A DNA stretch of 64,000 bases from Roseiarcus sp963758335 (GCA_963758335.1 CAVWVF010000004.1:372001-436000); one strand, 5' to 3'; counted from the first letter of the stretch, positions 17,579 through 25,755 are shown. Notes: generated by a model from the sequence alone, not told the origin. Numbers and translations: made by a program.

Positions 17579-18081
17579 CAGGGGATTCGGCGGAAAAGTT
17601 TACCGATTCGACCGCAGCCGGCGGGGGCCTCCGGGTCGCGCCGACGGTCCCTAACGTCGCCGATTTGAACCCAGCCGCCGCGCCGGCCAAGGCTCCTGCG
17701 GCCGCTGCGGCCGCCGCGCCCGCTCAGCCGAAATCTTCCGTGCCGCCCGAATGGCTCACCCGCGACGAGTTCAACGCCGAAATTCGGAAACAGGGTGCCA
17801 ACGGCTTTTATTACCCGGACCTGTTTTCGGACGGGTTCGAAGGGGGGCGTCGTGAGAATCCACATTCATTGGGCGCTGTGGCCGTCGGGGCTGCAGTGAG
17901 ATTTCTTGGAACGCCCAACGAGCACATGTTTGAGGCCCACAACTCGGAGATCACGGCTCAAGGCTTTGCGTTCAGTACCAGGGCACATTCAAGGACTGCG
18001 ACGGTCGCACGGCTCAAAAGGGACTGTGGACGAAAACCGGGTAGCCGACCTGCCAAGACACTTCACGGGCCCGGGTTGTGA
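17575..18081 (+). CDS. Hypothetical protein with Ala/Pro-rich linker
   Basis: 168 residues from a GTG that overlaps the yggT stop by 4 bp, which supports translation. I recognise no family. Residues 1-30 are Thr/Gly-rich, 31-55 an Ala/Pro linker, and a short conserved-looking core PPEWLTRDEFNAEIRKQGANGFYY follows near 57-80. The last ~50 residues are Arg-rich and may be out of the original frame. Without a signal peptide or membrane segment it is probably cytosolic, perhaps acting with the neighbouring YggT or TIR protein; that is only context. Confidence 0.5.
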   Translation: MTGDSAEKFTDSTAAGGGLRVAPTVPNVADLNPAAAPAKAPAAAAAAAPAQPKSSVPPEWLTRDEFNAEIRKQGANGFYYPDLFSDGFEGGRRENPHSLGAVAVGAAVRFLGTPNEHMFEAHNSEITAQGFAFSTRAHSRTATVARLKRDCGRKPGSRPAKTLHGPGL

Positions 18082-18172
18082 CGGCCGTCACAGAGGCAAG
18101 CCAAAATCCGCAATAGCTTGAGCAAAATACCGCTTCCGCGCTAATCTTCCGAAAACGCGCAAGGACCTCGGC

Positions 18173-19354
18173 ATGTCGGGCGGCGTCTTCATCTGCTATC
18201 GAAGGGAAGACTCGGCCGGCTTCGCGCGCCTTATCTACGACCGCCTGACAACCAAGCTCGGACGCGACAACGTCTTCTTCGACGTCGACAACACTCCCGT
18301 AGGTGTCGATTTTGTGGACATTCTTTCCGAGCGCGTCGGCAAATGCGACGCGCTGATCGCGGTGATCGGAAAGACTTGGGTTTCGAGCGCTGACATTCAT
18401 AGCCGTCGTCGTCTTGACGACCCCAACGACTTCGTCCGCATTGAGATCGAGGCTGCGCTTGACCGCAACACTCGCGTCATTCCGGTGCTCGTCGACGGCG
18501 CGGCGATGCCGAGGCCGGAGGACCTGCCGGATAGCCTTAAGAAGCTCGCACGCCGGCATGGAATCGAAATTTCGCACACGCGCTTCGATTCCGACGTCGA
18601 GAGGTTGACCCGCGCTCTTTCATTACTCGAGGAGGAGCTTCGTCAGCGCGAGGCGGCCGAACGCGCGGCCCGCGAGGAACGCGGAAGGCGCGAAGCGGCC
18701 GAGGCAGCTGAAAAGGCGGAACAGGCTCGGCGACTAGCCGAAGCTGAAGCGGCGCGGTGGGCGGAAGAGGAACGTCGCGCAAAGGAAGCTGCCGAAGCGC
18801 AACGGGCTCGCGAACAACGCGAGAGGCGGGAGGCTGCCGAAGCGGCAGAGAAAGTGGATCGGGACCAAGGATCCGGAGAGGAAGCGCTTAAGCGCGAGGC
18901 GGAGACTAAGACGGGCGATACCGTCGGTCAGTCGAGAAAGGCGACTCCCGAGCCAGCGCCGAGCATGGCGTTTGCGTCGCCAAAAACGGCGAGGAACTTG
19001 GGCATCATCGCAACGGTCGCGGGTGCCGTCGTTGCGGCGGTGATTATGTGGCGCGCGGGGGTCGCGCGGGCGCTCCTCGACATCATCATGATCGTGCTCA
19101 ATCTCTACACGTGGGTCGTCATCGGCGGCGCCATCCTATCCTGGCTCATCGCCTTCGGCGTGGTCAATATCCGCAACGACCTCGTCCGCGCGCCCTGGAA
19201 CCTGTTTTTCGCCTTGACCGAGCCGTTCCTGAAGCCGATCCGCAACTTCCTGCCGAACATGGGCGGCATCGACATTTCCCCGATCATCCTGCTGCTCGCG
19301 GTCATGTTCGTTCAGCGGATCATCATTTACTACATTTATCCTTATGCATTTTGA
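18173..19354 (+). CDS. TIR domain - coiled coil - membrane segment - YggT domain fusion protein
   Basis: 393 residues from an ATG with AAGGA upstream. Residues 1-150 are a bacterial TIR domain (GGVFICYRREDSAGFARLIY, FFDVDNTPVGVDF, ALIAVIGKTWV). Glu91 in DFVRIEIEAAL aligns by motif with the catalytic glutamate of NADase TIRs such as SARM1. Residues ~150-245 are a charged Ala/Glu/Arg coiled coil, ~272-292 a membrane segment, and ~298-393 a complete YggT domain with GGIDISPIILLL. The frame is unbroken. TIR domains signal or cleave NAD+; a YggT anchor is unusual. The stop lies 13 bp before the next start. Whether it is an immune effector is inference. Confidence 0.85.
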   Translation: MSGGVFICYRREDSAGFARLIYDRLTTKLGRDNVFFDVDNTPVGVDFVDILSERVGKCDALIAVIGKTWVSSADIHSRRRLDDPNDFVRIEIEAALDRNTRVIPVLVDGAAMPRPEDLPDSLKKLARRHGIEISHTRFDSDVERLTRALSLLEEELRQREAAERAAREERGRREAAEAAEKAEQARRLAEAEAARWAEEERRAKEAAEAQRAREQRERREAAEAAEKVDRDQGSGEEALKREAETKTGDTVGQSRKATPEPAPSMAFASPKTARNLGIIATVAGAVVAAVIMWRAGVARALLDIIMIVLNLYTWVVIGGAILSWLIAFGVVNIRNDLVRAPWNLFFALTEPFLKPIRNFLPNMGGIDISPIILLLAVMFVQRIIIYYIYPYAF

Positions 19355-19367
19355 CGGCCTGGACGAC

Positions 19368-20437
19368 ATGAGCGAAGCCTCGCCCTCCAAGACCGCCGCC
19401 GGGCGCTTCTTCGAAGATTTCCGCATCGGCGAGGCGATCCGGCATGCGACGCCGCGCACGCTCACCGCGGGCGACGCCTCGCTCTATTCCGCGCTGTATG
19501 GAACGCGCTTCGCGCCCCAGAGCGCCGAGACCTTCGCCCGGGCGATCGGCTATCCGGCGAGTCCGATCGACGACCTCCTCGCCTTCCATGTCGTGTTCGC
19601 CAAGACGGTGCCGGACGTTTCCCTCAACGCCGTCGCCAACCTCGGCTACGCCGACTGCCGGTTCCTGAATGCCGTCTATCCGGGCGACACGCTGTCGTCG
19701 GTTCCGAGGTGATCGGCCTCAAGGAGACCTCCAACAGGCAGAGCGGCGTCGTCTACGTGCGCTCGCGCGGCGCCAACCAGCGCGGAGAAACCGTCCTCGA
19801 TTACGTGCGCTGGGTGATGGTGCGAAAGCGCGACGCCGGCGCGCCGGCGCCCGAAGCGGCCGTTCCGAAACTGCCCGAGGCGGTCGGCGTCGCCGAGCTC
19901 GGCTCGGCCTGTCCGCCGATCGACTGCGACGCGTTCGACGACGCGCTCAGCGGATCGCCGCACCGGTTCGAGGACTATGCCGCGGGCGAGCGGATCGATC
20001 ACGTCGACGGAATCACGGTCGAAGAGGCCGAGCACATGATCGCGACCCGGCTCTACCAGAACACCGCCAAGGTGCATTTCAACCAGCACAGCGAGGGGCA
20101 GGGCCGGTTCGGACGGCGGCTCATCTATGGCGGCCATGTCATTTCGCTCGCCCGGGCGCTGAGCTTCAACGGCCTCGCCAACGCCTTCCATATCGCGGCG
20201 ATCAACGGCGGGCGGCATGTCGCGCCGCTGTTCGCCGGCGACACCGTCTTCGCCTGGAGCGAGGTCGTCGAGACGGCGGCGCTGCCCGGCCGGAGCGATG
20301 TCGGCGCGCTGCGCGTCCGAACGATCGCCGCCAAGAACCGCCCGTGCGCCGACTTCCCGCTGCGCGAGGGCGACGGGTACGAGCCGAACGTCGTCCTCGA
20401 CCTCGATTACTTGGCGCTCGCGCCGCGCCGGGCGTGA
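19368..20437 (+). pseudogene. mch: Mesaconyl-CoA hydratase (MaoC-type), frameshifted
   Basis: Two adjacent frames together give a ~355-residue double-hotdog enzyme. The first runs from ATG 19368 to a stop near 19712 (GRFFEDFRIGEAIRHATPRTL, FAPQSAETFARAIGYP). The second continues with GLKETSNRQSGVVYVRSRG, NTAKVHFNQHSEGQGRFG and RLIYGGHVISLARAL to 20437. One base is missing around GTCGGTTCCGAGGTG (near 19703), which would otherwise read through SEVIGLKE. The intact enzyme hydrates mesaconyl-CoA to methylmalyl-CoA in the ethylmalonyl-CoA pathway. Conservation on both sides is strong, so a sequencing indel is as likely as a dead gene. Confidence 0.8.
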
Positions 20438-20951
20438 CGTTGCGGCTCCCGGCGGACGCGACTCTGATCATCGTCGGCGCGCGGGAAGCGATCGACCAGC
20501 CACGCCCGAGCGTCGAGGCGAACCTCGCCTCGCTCATCGGCGCGTGGCGGAGGGAGGGTTTGCCGGTCGTCCACGTACGTCTCGACAGCGCGCCGGGAGC
20601 CCGTTCAAGGCGTGCGCGACGCCGCTCGCAGACGAGACCGTGGTCGACGTCGGCGCGGCGGGCGCTTTCTCCGAGACGGGACTCGAAAGTCTGCTCGACG
20701 AGGCCGGCGCGACCACGCTCGTCCTGTGCGGCGCGCTGAACGCCGTCGAACCGACGGCGCGCGACGCCGGGAATCTCGGCTATCACGTCTTCATTCCGCT
20801 CGACGCATGCTGGCCAGCGTCGAGTCCCGCCGACCCGGCGGCCGGCCGCCTGCGCCGTGACGGAGCCGCCGTCGTCGACACGGCGGCGACGCTCGACGCA
20901 GCGGCGACGGCGAAGGCGCGCCAGCGGAGAGAGGTGGAGCGGAAGCGCTGA
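20434..20951 (+). pseudogene. Isochorismatase-like cysteine hydrolase, frameshifted
   Basis: Starts at GTG 20434, 4 bp inside the previous stop. The first frame gives ADATLIIVGAREAID and REGLPVVHVRLDSAPG; after one missing base near 20600 the second frame continues SPFKACATPLADETVVDVGA, TTLVLCGALNAVEPTARDAGNLGY and HVFIPLDACW to a stop at 20951. This is the fold of isochorismatase-type hydrolases. The usual nucleophile motif N-x-C-V-E is here NAVE, one residue short and without cysteine, so even a repaired protein may be inactive. Confidence 0.65.
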
Positions 20952-21640
20952 GCCGAAGTCCTGGCGCCCTTCTTCCCCGGCTTTGACGCAGGGCGGCGGC
21001 CGCCCGCACAAAACTGGTCGCGCGCGGGCCATTTCAAAGGCTTGGGCGCCAAAAACTGTCACTTCAGCGAAGCGTGCTCGGCGTCATCCCGGCGCCCGCC
21101 GCAGAGACGCGACCGGCCTTTCTGGAGGCGGTGGCGCGGGTGCCGAATTCCATAATCACGAGTCTTGGATGGGCTAGCCGCCTCGTTTACAACGATATCA
21201 CGGAACCCGCTTCTCACGAAGCTTTTGTTTCCGTCGGGACGCCGTCTGTCGGAAAAGATCATAAAGTTCAATCAGATAGGCTAAGACACCGCGTTCACCG
21301 CAGGGCGCTTCTCTTCGTGTCCCGGAGCGGCGGCGAAGCGCCGGGACGGCCCGGCGCCGCGGTCGTCGGCCTATAGCGCGTCGTTCGAAAAGCGACGCCC
21401 TCTCACGCGCTCGCGATCCACTTCAGCGCCGCGAGTCCGGCTGCCGCGAAAATCGCATATGAGGTATTGGCGTTATGCGGCCCTCGCATGGGTTGGAGGG
21501 TGACGCGCCGCCACCATTTTCATCCATAATGGCGCGCCCCCGGGCGCCGGTTGGCTGCTAGAGAGAAACTCGAGGCCGGTCATGCGGCCTAGCATGCGTT
21601 TCATTCTAGGGGGTCGACGCAGTCTGATGGCCTGTTGCGC
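20952..21640. other. Gene-free degenerate stretch
   Basis: About 690 bases with only short, unconvincing frames. No domain, RNA or repeat could be recognised. It joins frameshifted genes on the left to a response-regulator remnant on the right and reads as decayed sequence. Confidence 0.4.
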
Positions 21641-21659
21641 CGAATAATCTCCGCCAGGG

Positions 21660-21835
21660 CGCGCGCGCTCCGTCGCCTTCCCGCTGCCGACCGTTTGCTC
21701 CCGGCATGACGACGTCCGTCAGGAGGAGATCGATCCGGCCCTTCCGGCAGAGCCTCTTCGGCGTCGGCCGCCTTGAGCACCTTGTAGGCCAAGATCGTCC
21801 AGCGCTTCGATTGTCCAGCCCGTGGCCGTTATCGC
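21660..21835 (-). pseudogene. Response-regulator receiver domain remnant
   Basis: Three overlapping minus-strand frames carry consecutive receiver-domain pieces: TIEALDDLG, then YKVLKAADAEEAL, then RIDLLLTDVVMPGANGRQ, which includes the phospho-acceptor Asp in LTDVVMPG. The order is right but two frameshifts separate them, and the N-terminal DD motif and C-terminal lysine strand are missing. Such receivers usually end hybrid sensor kinases in this group; the kinase is not present. Confidence 0.6.
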
Positions 21836-21924
21836 GGCACCCGCGGCGCGGCAGGCTTCCTCGGCGCGCCGCTCATCCAAGTTCTGCCTCAGTCTCCCGC
21901 CCGGTCGAGCGGCGTCGCGCAGCT

Positions 21925-22665
21925 CTACCTGGCCGGCGCACCCGGGGGCGGCCCAGGCTGTCCGCCTTGCTGCTGCATGTACCCGCCCTGTTGCTGCATG
22001 TACCTGCGCTGCTCTTCCGCCCTCCTCTGGAACCGCTGTTGCATCTGTTGGCGCTGCTGTTCCACCACCTGGGGGTCGGTTGGCCTGCCGTCGAACGCCG
22101 GACCGAGATCCTTCAACGGGATGTTCAGGGTCAGGTCCCGGCCTGATGGGCCGCCGCCCGCCACGCGCAAGACGATGCTCATGGTCTGCCCCTTCTTGAG
22201 GGCGTCGAGCGTATTCGACCCGATGTCGACTTCGCCCGTGCAGGAGCCCTGGAAGCACATGCCGTACTTGCCCTCTATCGGCTGGCCGTTGTCGATGATG
22301 ACGCGGAACCCCGGCTGCATCATCAAGCCGATCGTCGGCATCATGAGGCGCAGCTTGCGCTTTTCTTCCCCCTGCAGCTCGGCGACGTTGACGCTGACCA
22401 TCGGCGGCTGATCGGCCGACGCGCCAAAGTCGCGCGTCGTGGAGCAAACCTCGAGGCCGGTGTTGGGCTCCTTCGAGCAGAGCTTGGCCCATTGCGGCTC
22501 GGGCGACACGAGGTCCATTTTCGAGGGCATTTGGCCTTGCCCGCCTTGCGCGGGAGAGCCGGGGGCGGGCCCGGGCGGGTAGTTCTGCGCGACGGCGGCG
22601 CCGACGCCCATAGCGAGGCACATTGCGAGCGCCGCGGCGCCCGTGCGCGTGACGAGAATGTTCAT
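21925..22665 (-). CDS. IalB-family (invasion-associated locus B) secreted protein
   Basis: 246 residues from an ATG preceded by AAAGGAAAA. Residues 1-26 are a signal peptide ending AAVAQ. The IalB core follows: WAKLCSKEPNTGLEVCSTTRDF, LMMPTIGLMMQPGFRVIIDNG, KYGMCFQGSCTGEVDI (paired cysteines) and MSIVLRVAGG. The last ~50 residues are a Gln-rich tail with near-repeats of YMQQQGG and a Pro/Gly end. IalB proteins are periplasmic and of poorly known function; the name comes from Bartonella. It lies downstream of the Gly-rich gene cluster on the same strand. Confidence 0.88.
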   Translation of the reverse strand: MNILVTRTGAAALAMCLAMGVGAAVAQNYPPGPAPGSPAQGGQGQMPSKMDLVSPEPQWAKLCSKEPNTGLEVCSTTRDFGASADQPPMVSVNVAELQGEEKRKLRLMMPTIGLMMQPGFRVIIDNGQPIEGKYGMCFQGSCTGEVDIGSNTLDALKKGQTMSIVLRVAGGGPSGRDLTLNIPLKDLGPAFDGRPTDPQVVEQQRQQMQQRFQRRAEEQRRYMQQQGGYMQQQGGQPGPPPGAPAR

Positions 22666-22980
22666 CGATTTTCCTTTCAACCGGGGAGCAAAAGGGTGGC
22701 TGGGCGGCGCTTCATCCTCCCTGCTGCGCCCTCGTCCGCCATCCATGAGGTTGCGGGCGGCGATAAAGCGAGACGCGCCGAGGCGCGGCGCTCGCTCGGA
22801 CGCCTTCTTTCCACATTCGTTGCGACATTCCAACAACAATTTCGCCGCCGCGCCGCTGCGACGCAAGCGCGCGGTTTCTCGGCCCCACAAGGCGCTTCGG
22901 CGCGGCATGCAAAACTTGAGAAAGCCGAACGATCGGGAAAAGCCGCTCGCCCTGCTAAAGGCGCCCCGTCGTTTGGAATT

Positions 22981-23085
22981 GTCATTGCGAGGATCCGAAT
23001 CGAAGCGACAGCGCCGGCGCAACCCGTCGGCTTGCGCCGGCGCGGGGATAGATCGCAGCCTCTCGTCGCTCGAAGCCGCAATGAC
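22981..23085. repeat. GTCATTGCGAG-type intergenic inverted repeat
   Basis: GTCATTGCGAGGA at 22981 and its near complement GCCGCAATGAC ending at 23085 bracket ~100 bases between the IalB and Met-rich genes. Sequences ending in GTCATTGCGAG...CAATGAC are a well-known class of dispersed intergenic palindromes in proteobacteria. The rest of the 22666-23115 gap contains no gene. Confidence 0.5.
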
Positions 23086-23115
23086 GCGGTCGATTCCGCC
23101 GGATCGGGACTCGCT

Positions 23116-23694
23116 CTAATGGCCAAAGGGCATGAACGAGGACATCGAGTTCATGAAGCCGCCGAGGGGCGCACTGCCAATGTCCATGTTGCGCATCGAA
23201 TGCGACATCAGCGAGGTGGTGCCGGCCATATTGTTGACGTTGAAGGCGACCGTGCCCATGACCCGGTCCATGTCGCCGAGCGAGCCGCGCATCATGCGCG
23301 TGTCGTCGCGCATGCTGGTCATCGAGTCGCGCATGTTGTTCATCGATCCGCGCATGTCGGTCATCGAATCGCGCATATCGGTCGTCGAAGCGTACAAGTT
23401 GCCCATGACGCGGGTCATCGACTGCATCTGCTCGGTCATGAGCGCCGCCTGGTCGACCATGCGGTGCGCGTCGACGGTCAATTCGTAGATGAGAAAAAAG
23501 CCGTACGCCGCCAGCAGCAGGAACCCGGTCATCCCCGCGTACACGATGAGTCGCAGCGTCTTGAGGTGCGCCGCCGCGCGCTCGAGGTACTCGAGGTACT
23601 GGGGGTGGTATTCGTGCGCCGGAAACACATGCGCGGGATAGTCGTGTTTCAGTTCCTCGGGGGGAATCGGGTGCGTCGTGTGCGTCTCTGTCAT
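23116..23694 (-). CDS. Membrane protein with methionine-rich heptad repeats
   Basis: 192 residues; no known family. A His-rich cytosolic N-terminus (THTTHPIPPEELKHDYPAH) leads to one membrane helix near 50-72 (LIVYAGMTGFLLLAAYGFFL). After it, residues ~85-150 repeat a seven-residue unit of the form D/N-M-R-x-S-M-x, with methionine in place of the usual leucine of a coiled coil. The C-terminus stays Met-rich (LMSHSMRNMDIG, FMNSMSSFMPFGH). An all-Met coiled coil could bind soft metals such as copper(I); that is inference. It lies between the IalB and TPR genes on the same strand. Confidence 0.8.
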   Translation of the reverse strand: MTETHTTHPIPPEELKHDYPAHVFPAHEYHPQYLEYLERAAAHLKTLRLIVYAGMTGFLLLAAYGFFLIYELTVDAHRMVDQAALMTEQMQSMTRVMGNLYASTTDMRDSMTDMRGSMNNMRDSMTSMRDDTRMMRGSLGDMDRVMGTVAFNVNNMAGTTSLMSHSMRNMDIGSAPLGGFMNSMSSFMPFGH

Positions 23695-23794
23695 GGCCTA
23701 TTTCTCCGGCTGGCGCAGCCGCCGAGGCGCGCCGCGCCGCCAATCCCGCCCCTGATTCCCGCCATCGCGTCGCGGCGGGCTCCTGCGACCTCCC

Positions 23795-24349
23795 CTAGGC
23801 TCCGTCGCGCGAGAACACAAGCGCGCTTCGCTTGCCCGAAACGGCAAGAGCCTTCAAATCGTTCTCGAGGCGGTCCGCCAACTCGGGGGCGTTGCGCCGG
23901 ATGATCGGCACTAGGGCGCGCGCGCCCGCCGTGTCGCCGCTCCGCGCAAGGCGAAGGGCCGTTTCGTAATACGTCTGCGACGCCTCCTGCACACGCCCGG
24001 CGTTGAGGAGCACGTTGCCGAGCTCGCCGCGGGCCTCGACGTCGCCCGGCTCTTGCTTGAGAAGCTCCTGGTAGAGGGAGATCGACTGGTTGACGTCGCC
24101 GCGCGCGAAGGCCGCGCGCGCCGATTGCAACAGATCCTTTGCCGCCTCTTCGGGGGCGACGGGCGCCGGCGCGCGAGATTCGGAAATCGTGGTGCCGGCC
24201 CATCGCCAAGCGAATTCGGCGCCGGCGCGCGCCTCCTGCGCGCCTTCGCGCATCAGCGCGCGCAAGCCCGGCGAGAAGCCGCCGACCCAGGCGCCCAACA
24301 GGAAGAACACGACGGCATAAAACACCCACGTCGTAAGCCGCGCCAACAT
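23795..24349 (-). CDS. TPR-containing membrane protein
   Basis: 184 residues. One N-terminal membrane helix (LTTWVFYAVVFFLLGAWVGG) is followed by a short linker and TPR-like repeats around LLQSARAAFARGDVNQSISLYQ, LKQEPGDVEARGELGNVLL and RVQEASQTYYETALRLAR. It is probably anchored in the inner membrane with TPRs serving as a docking surface. Direction and spacing suggest co-expression with the Met-rich and Gly-rich genes around it. No enzyme domain is seen. Confidence 0.75.
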   Translation of the reverse strand: MLARLTTWVFYAVVFFLLGAWVGGFSPGLRALMREGAQEARAGAEFAWRWAGTTISESRAPAPVAPEEAAKDLLQSARAAFARGDVNQSISLYQELLKQEPGDVEARGELGNVLLNAGRVQEASQTYYETALRLARSGDTAGARALVPIIRRNAPELADRLENDLKALAVSGKRSALVFSRDGA

Positions 24350-24460
24350 GCCGGTTCCCTTTTCCGAGCCTGCGCCGTCCGCGCCCCAGGGACATCTGCG
24401 AACGCATTACGCCGCCGGCCCGCCGCGTTCAGCCGCCGCCGGCCCTCCTATGCGGCGATG

Positions 24461-24483
24461 GCGAGGGCCTTGCGGGCCCTCGC
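24461..24483 (-). terminator. Hairpin downstream of Gly-rich gene 1
   Basis: GCGAGGGCC/GGCCCTCGC stem with a five-base loop, placed 17 bp past the stop. No T-run follows. The same hairpin recurs after all five Gly-rich genes, so it may be a terminator, a 3' RNA-stabilising stem, or part of the duplicated unit. Confidence 0.5.
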
Positions 24484-24500
24484 CGTTCTTCGGTTGGCCT

Positions 24501-24695
24501 TCACCCGCCGCCCCCGCCGTAGCCGCCGCCCCCGCGGTAGCCGCCCCCGGGGCCGCCCCCGCCGTAGCCGGGGGCGCCGCCCCCGCCCCCGCCGTAGCCG
24601 GGGCCGCCGCCCCACCATTGCGCCTGAGCCGCGCCGGGCGCCGCCAAGGCGCCCGCGACGGCCGTCGCCAACAACAACGCCTTAAGTTTCGACAT
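24501..24695 (-). CDS. Secreted Gly/Tyr-rich small protein, tandem family copy 1
   Basis: 64 residues. The signal peptide MSKLKALLLATAVAGALAAP...AQA is nearly identical in copies 1-4. The mature part is only Gly, Tyr, Trp, Pro and Arg (WWGGGPGYGGGGGGAPGYGG), the shortest of the set, and it lacks the C-terminal SGMARSFFGG motif of the others. Function unknown; secreted or surface Gly/Tyr-rich proteins often form structural or adhesive layers. Confidence 0.7.
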   Translation of the reverse strand: MSKLKALLLATAVAGALAAPGAAQAQWWGGGPGYGGGGGGAPGYGGGGPGGGYRGGGGYGGGGG

Positions 24696-24795
24696 CGCAT
24701 CCTCCATCGTTAAGTCGCATCGTTAAATCGCTTTGTTCGACCGCACGGCCGGCGAAGCCCCGTCGGGCGCCGCCGGCCCTTCTTATGCGGCGATG

Positions 24796-24818
24796 GCGAG
24801 GGCCTTGCGGGCCCTCGC
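24796..24818 (-). terminator. Hairpin downstream of Gly-rich gene 2
   Basis: Second copy of the GCGAGGGCC stem-loop, 17 bp past the stop of the next gene, with an identical stem. Confidence 0.5.
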
Positions 24819-24835
24819 CGTTCTTCGGTTGGCCG

Positions 24836-25111
24836 TCACCAGCCGCCGCCGCCGAAGAAGCTCCGCGCCATGCCGCTGAGGCCGCCGCTGTCGCGCCCGC
24901 CGCCGTCGCCGAAGAAGCTCCGCGCCATGCCGCTGAGGCCGCTGTCGCGCGCCCGTAGCCGCCGTAGCCGTAGTCGCCGTAGCCGCCCCACGGGCCGCCG
25001 CCCGAGCCGTAGCCGGGGTAGCCCCCCCCAAGACTGCGCCTGAGCCGCGCCGGGCAGCGCCACGGCGGCCGCGACCGCCGTGGCCAACAGCAACGCCTTA
25101 AGTTTCGACAT
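24836..25111 (-). CDS. Secreted small protein, tandem family copy 2 with Arg/Leu-rich core
   Basis: 91 residues. Signal peptide as in the other copies, ending AAQAQ. The middle reads LPRLRLGRRPVGRLRRLRLR where copies 3 and 4 have GYPGYG/GGPWGGY: the DNA is homologous but read in another frame, entered at a G-run after SWGG and left at a GC-dinucleotide before RDSGLSGMARSFF. The SGMARSFFG motif then occurs twice. It is either a real recoded variant or the product of two compensating indels. Confidence 0.6.
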   Translation of the reverse strand: MSKLKALLLATAVAAAVALPGAAQAQSWGGLPRLRLGRRPVGRLRRLRLRRLRARDSGLSGMARSFFGDGGGRDSGGLSGMARSFFGGGGW

Positions 25112-25211
25112 CATACCCGCCATCGTTAAGTCGCATTGTTGAATCGCTTTGTTCGACCGCACGGCCGGCGAAGCCCCGTCGGGCGCCGCCGGCCCTTCTT
25201 ATGCGGCGATG

Positions 25212-25234
25212 GCGAGGGCCTTGCGGGCCCTCGC
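25212..25234 (-). terminator. Hairpin downstream of Gly-rich gene 3
   Basis: Third copy of the GCGAGGGCC stem-loop, 17 bp past the stop, inside a ~140-bp intergenic block repeated between all copies. Confidence 0.5.
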
Positions 25235-25251
25235 CGTTCTTCGGTTGGCCG

Positions 25252-25632
25252 TCACCAGCCGCCGCCGCCGCCGCCGCCGAACATGCTCCGCGCCATGCCG
25301 GGCATGCCGCCGCCGCCCCCGTAGCCGCCGTAGCCGCCGCCGCCGAACATGCTATTCGCCATGCCGCTCATGCCGCCGCCGCGCCCGTAGCCGCCGTAGC
25401 CGCCGTAGTCGCCGTAGCCGCCGCCCCACGGGCCGCCGCCGTAGCCGCCCCACGGGCCGCCGCCCCAGCCGCCGTAGCCGGGGTAGCCGCCCCACGGGCC
25501 GCCTCCCCAGCCGCCGTAGCCGGGGTAGCCGCCCCACGGGCCGCCGCCCCAATATTGCGCCTGAGCCGCGCCGGGCAGCGCCACGGCGGCCGCGACGGCC
25601 GTCGCCAACAACAACGCCTTAAGTTTCGACAT
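25252..25632 (-). CDS. Secreted Gly/Trp/Tyr-rich protein, tandem family copy 3
   Basis: 126 residues. The signal peptide ends AQAQ. The mature chain has three units of GGGPWGGYPGYGGW, then a Gly/Tyr stretch, then two C-terminal modules GGGMSGMANSMFGGGG and GGGMPGMARSMFGGGG. It is the longest of the four paralogs. Regular Trp and Tyr spacing suggests beta-turn stacking in a fibrous or film-forming protein. No enzyme motif. Function unknown. Confidence 0.75.
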   Translation of the reverse strand: MSKLKALLLATAVAAAVALPGAAQAQYWGGGPWGGYPGYGGWGGGPWGGYPGYGGWGGGPWGGYGGGPWGGGYGDYGGYGGYGRGGGMSGMANSMFGGGGYGGYGGGGGMPGMARSMFGGGGGGGW

Positions 25633-25732
25633 CACATTCTCCATCGTTAAGTTGCATTGTTAAATCGCTTTGTTCGATCGCACGGCCGGCGGAGCCCCGT
25701 CGGGCCCCGCCAGCCCTTCTTATGCGGCGATG

Positions 25733-25755
25733 GCGAGGGCCTTGCGGGCCCTCGC
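25733..25755 (-). terminator. Hairpin downstream of Gly-rich gene 4
   Basis: Fourth copy of the GCGAGGGCC stem-loop, 17 bp beyond the stop. Confidence 0.5.
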
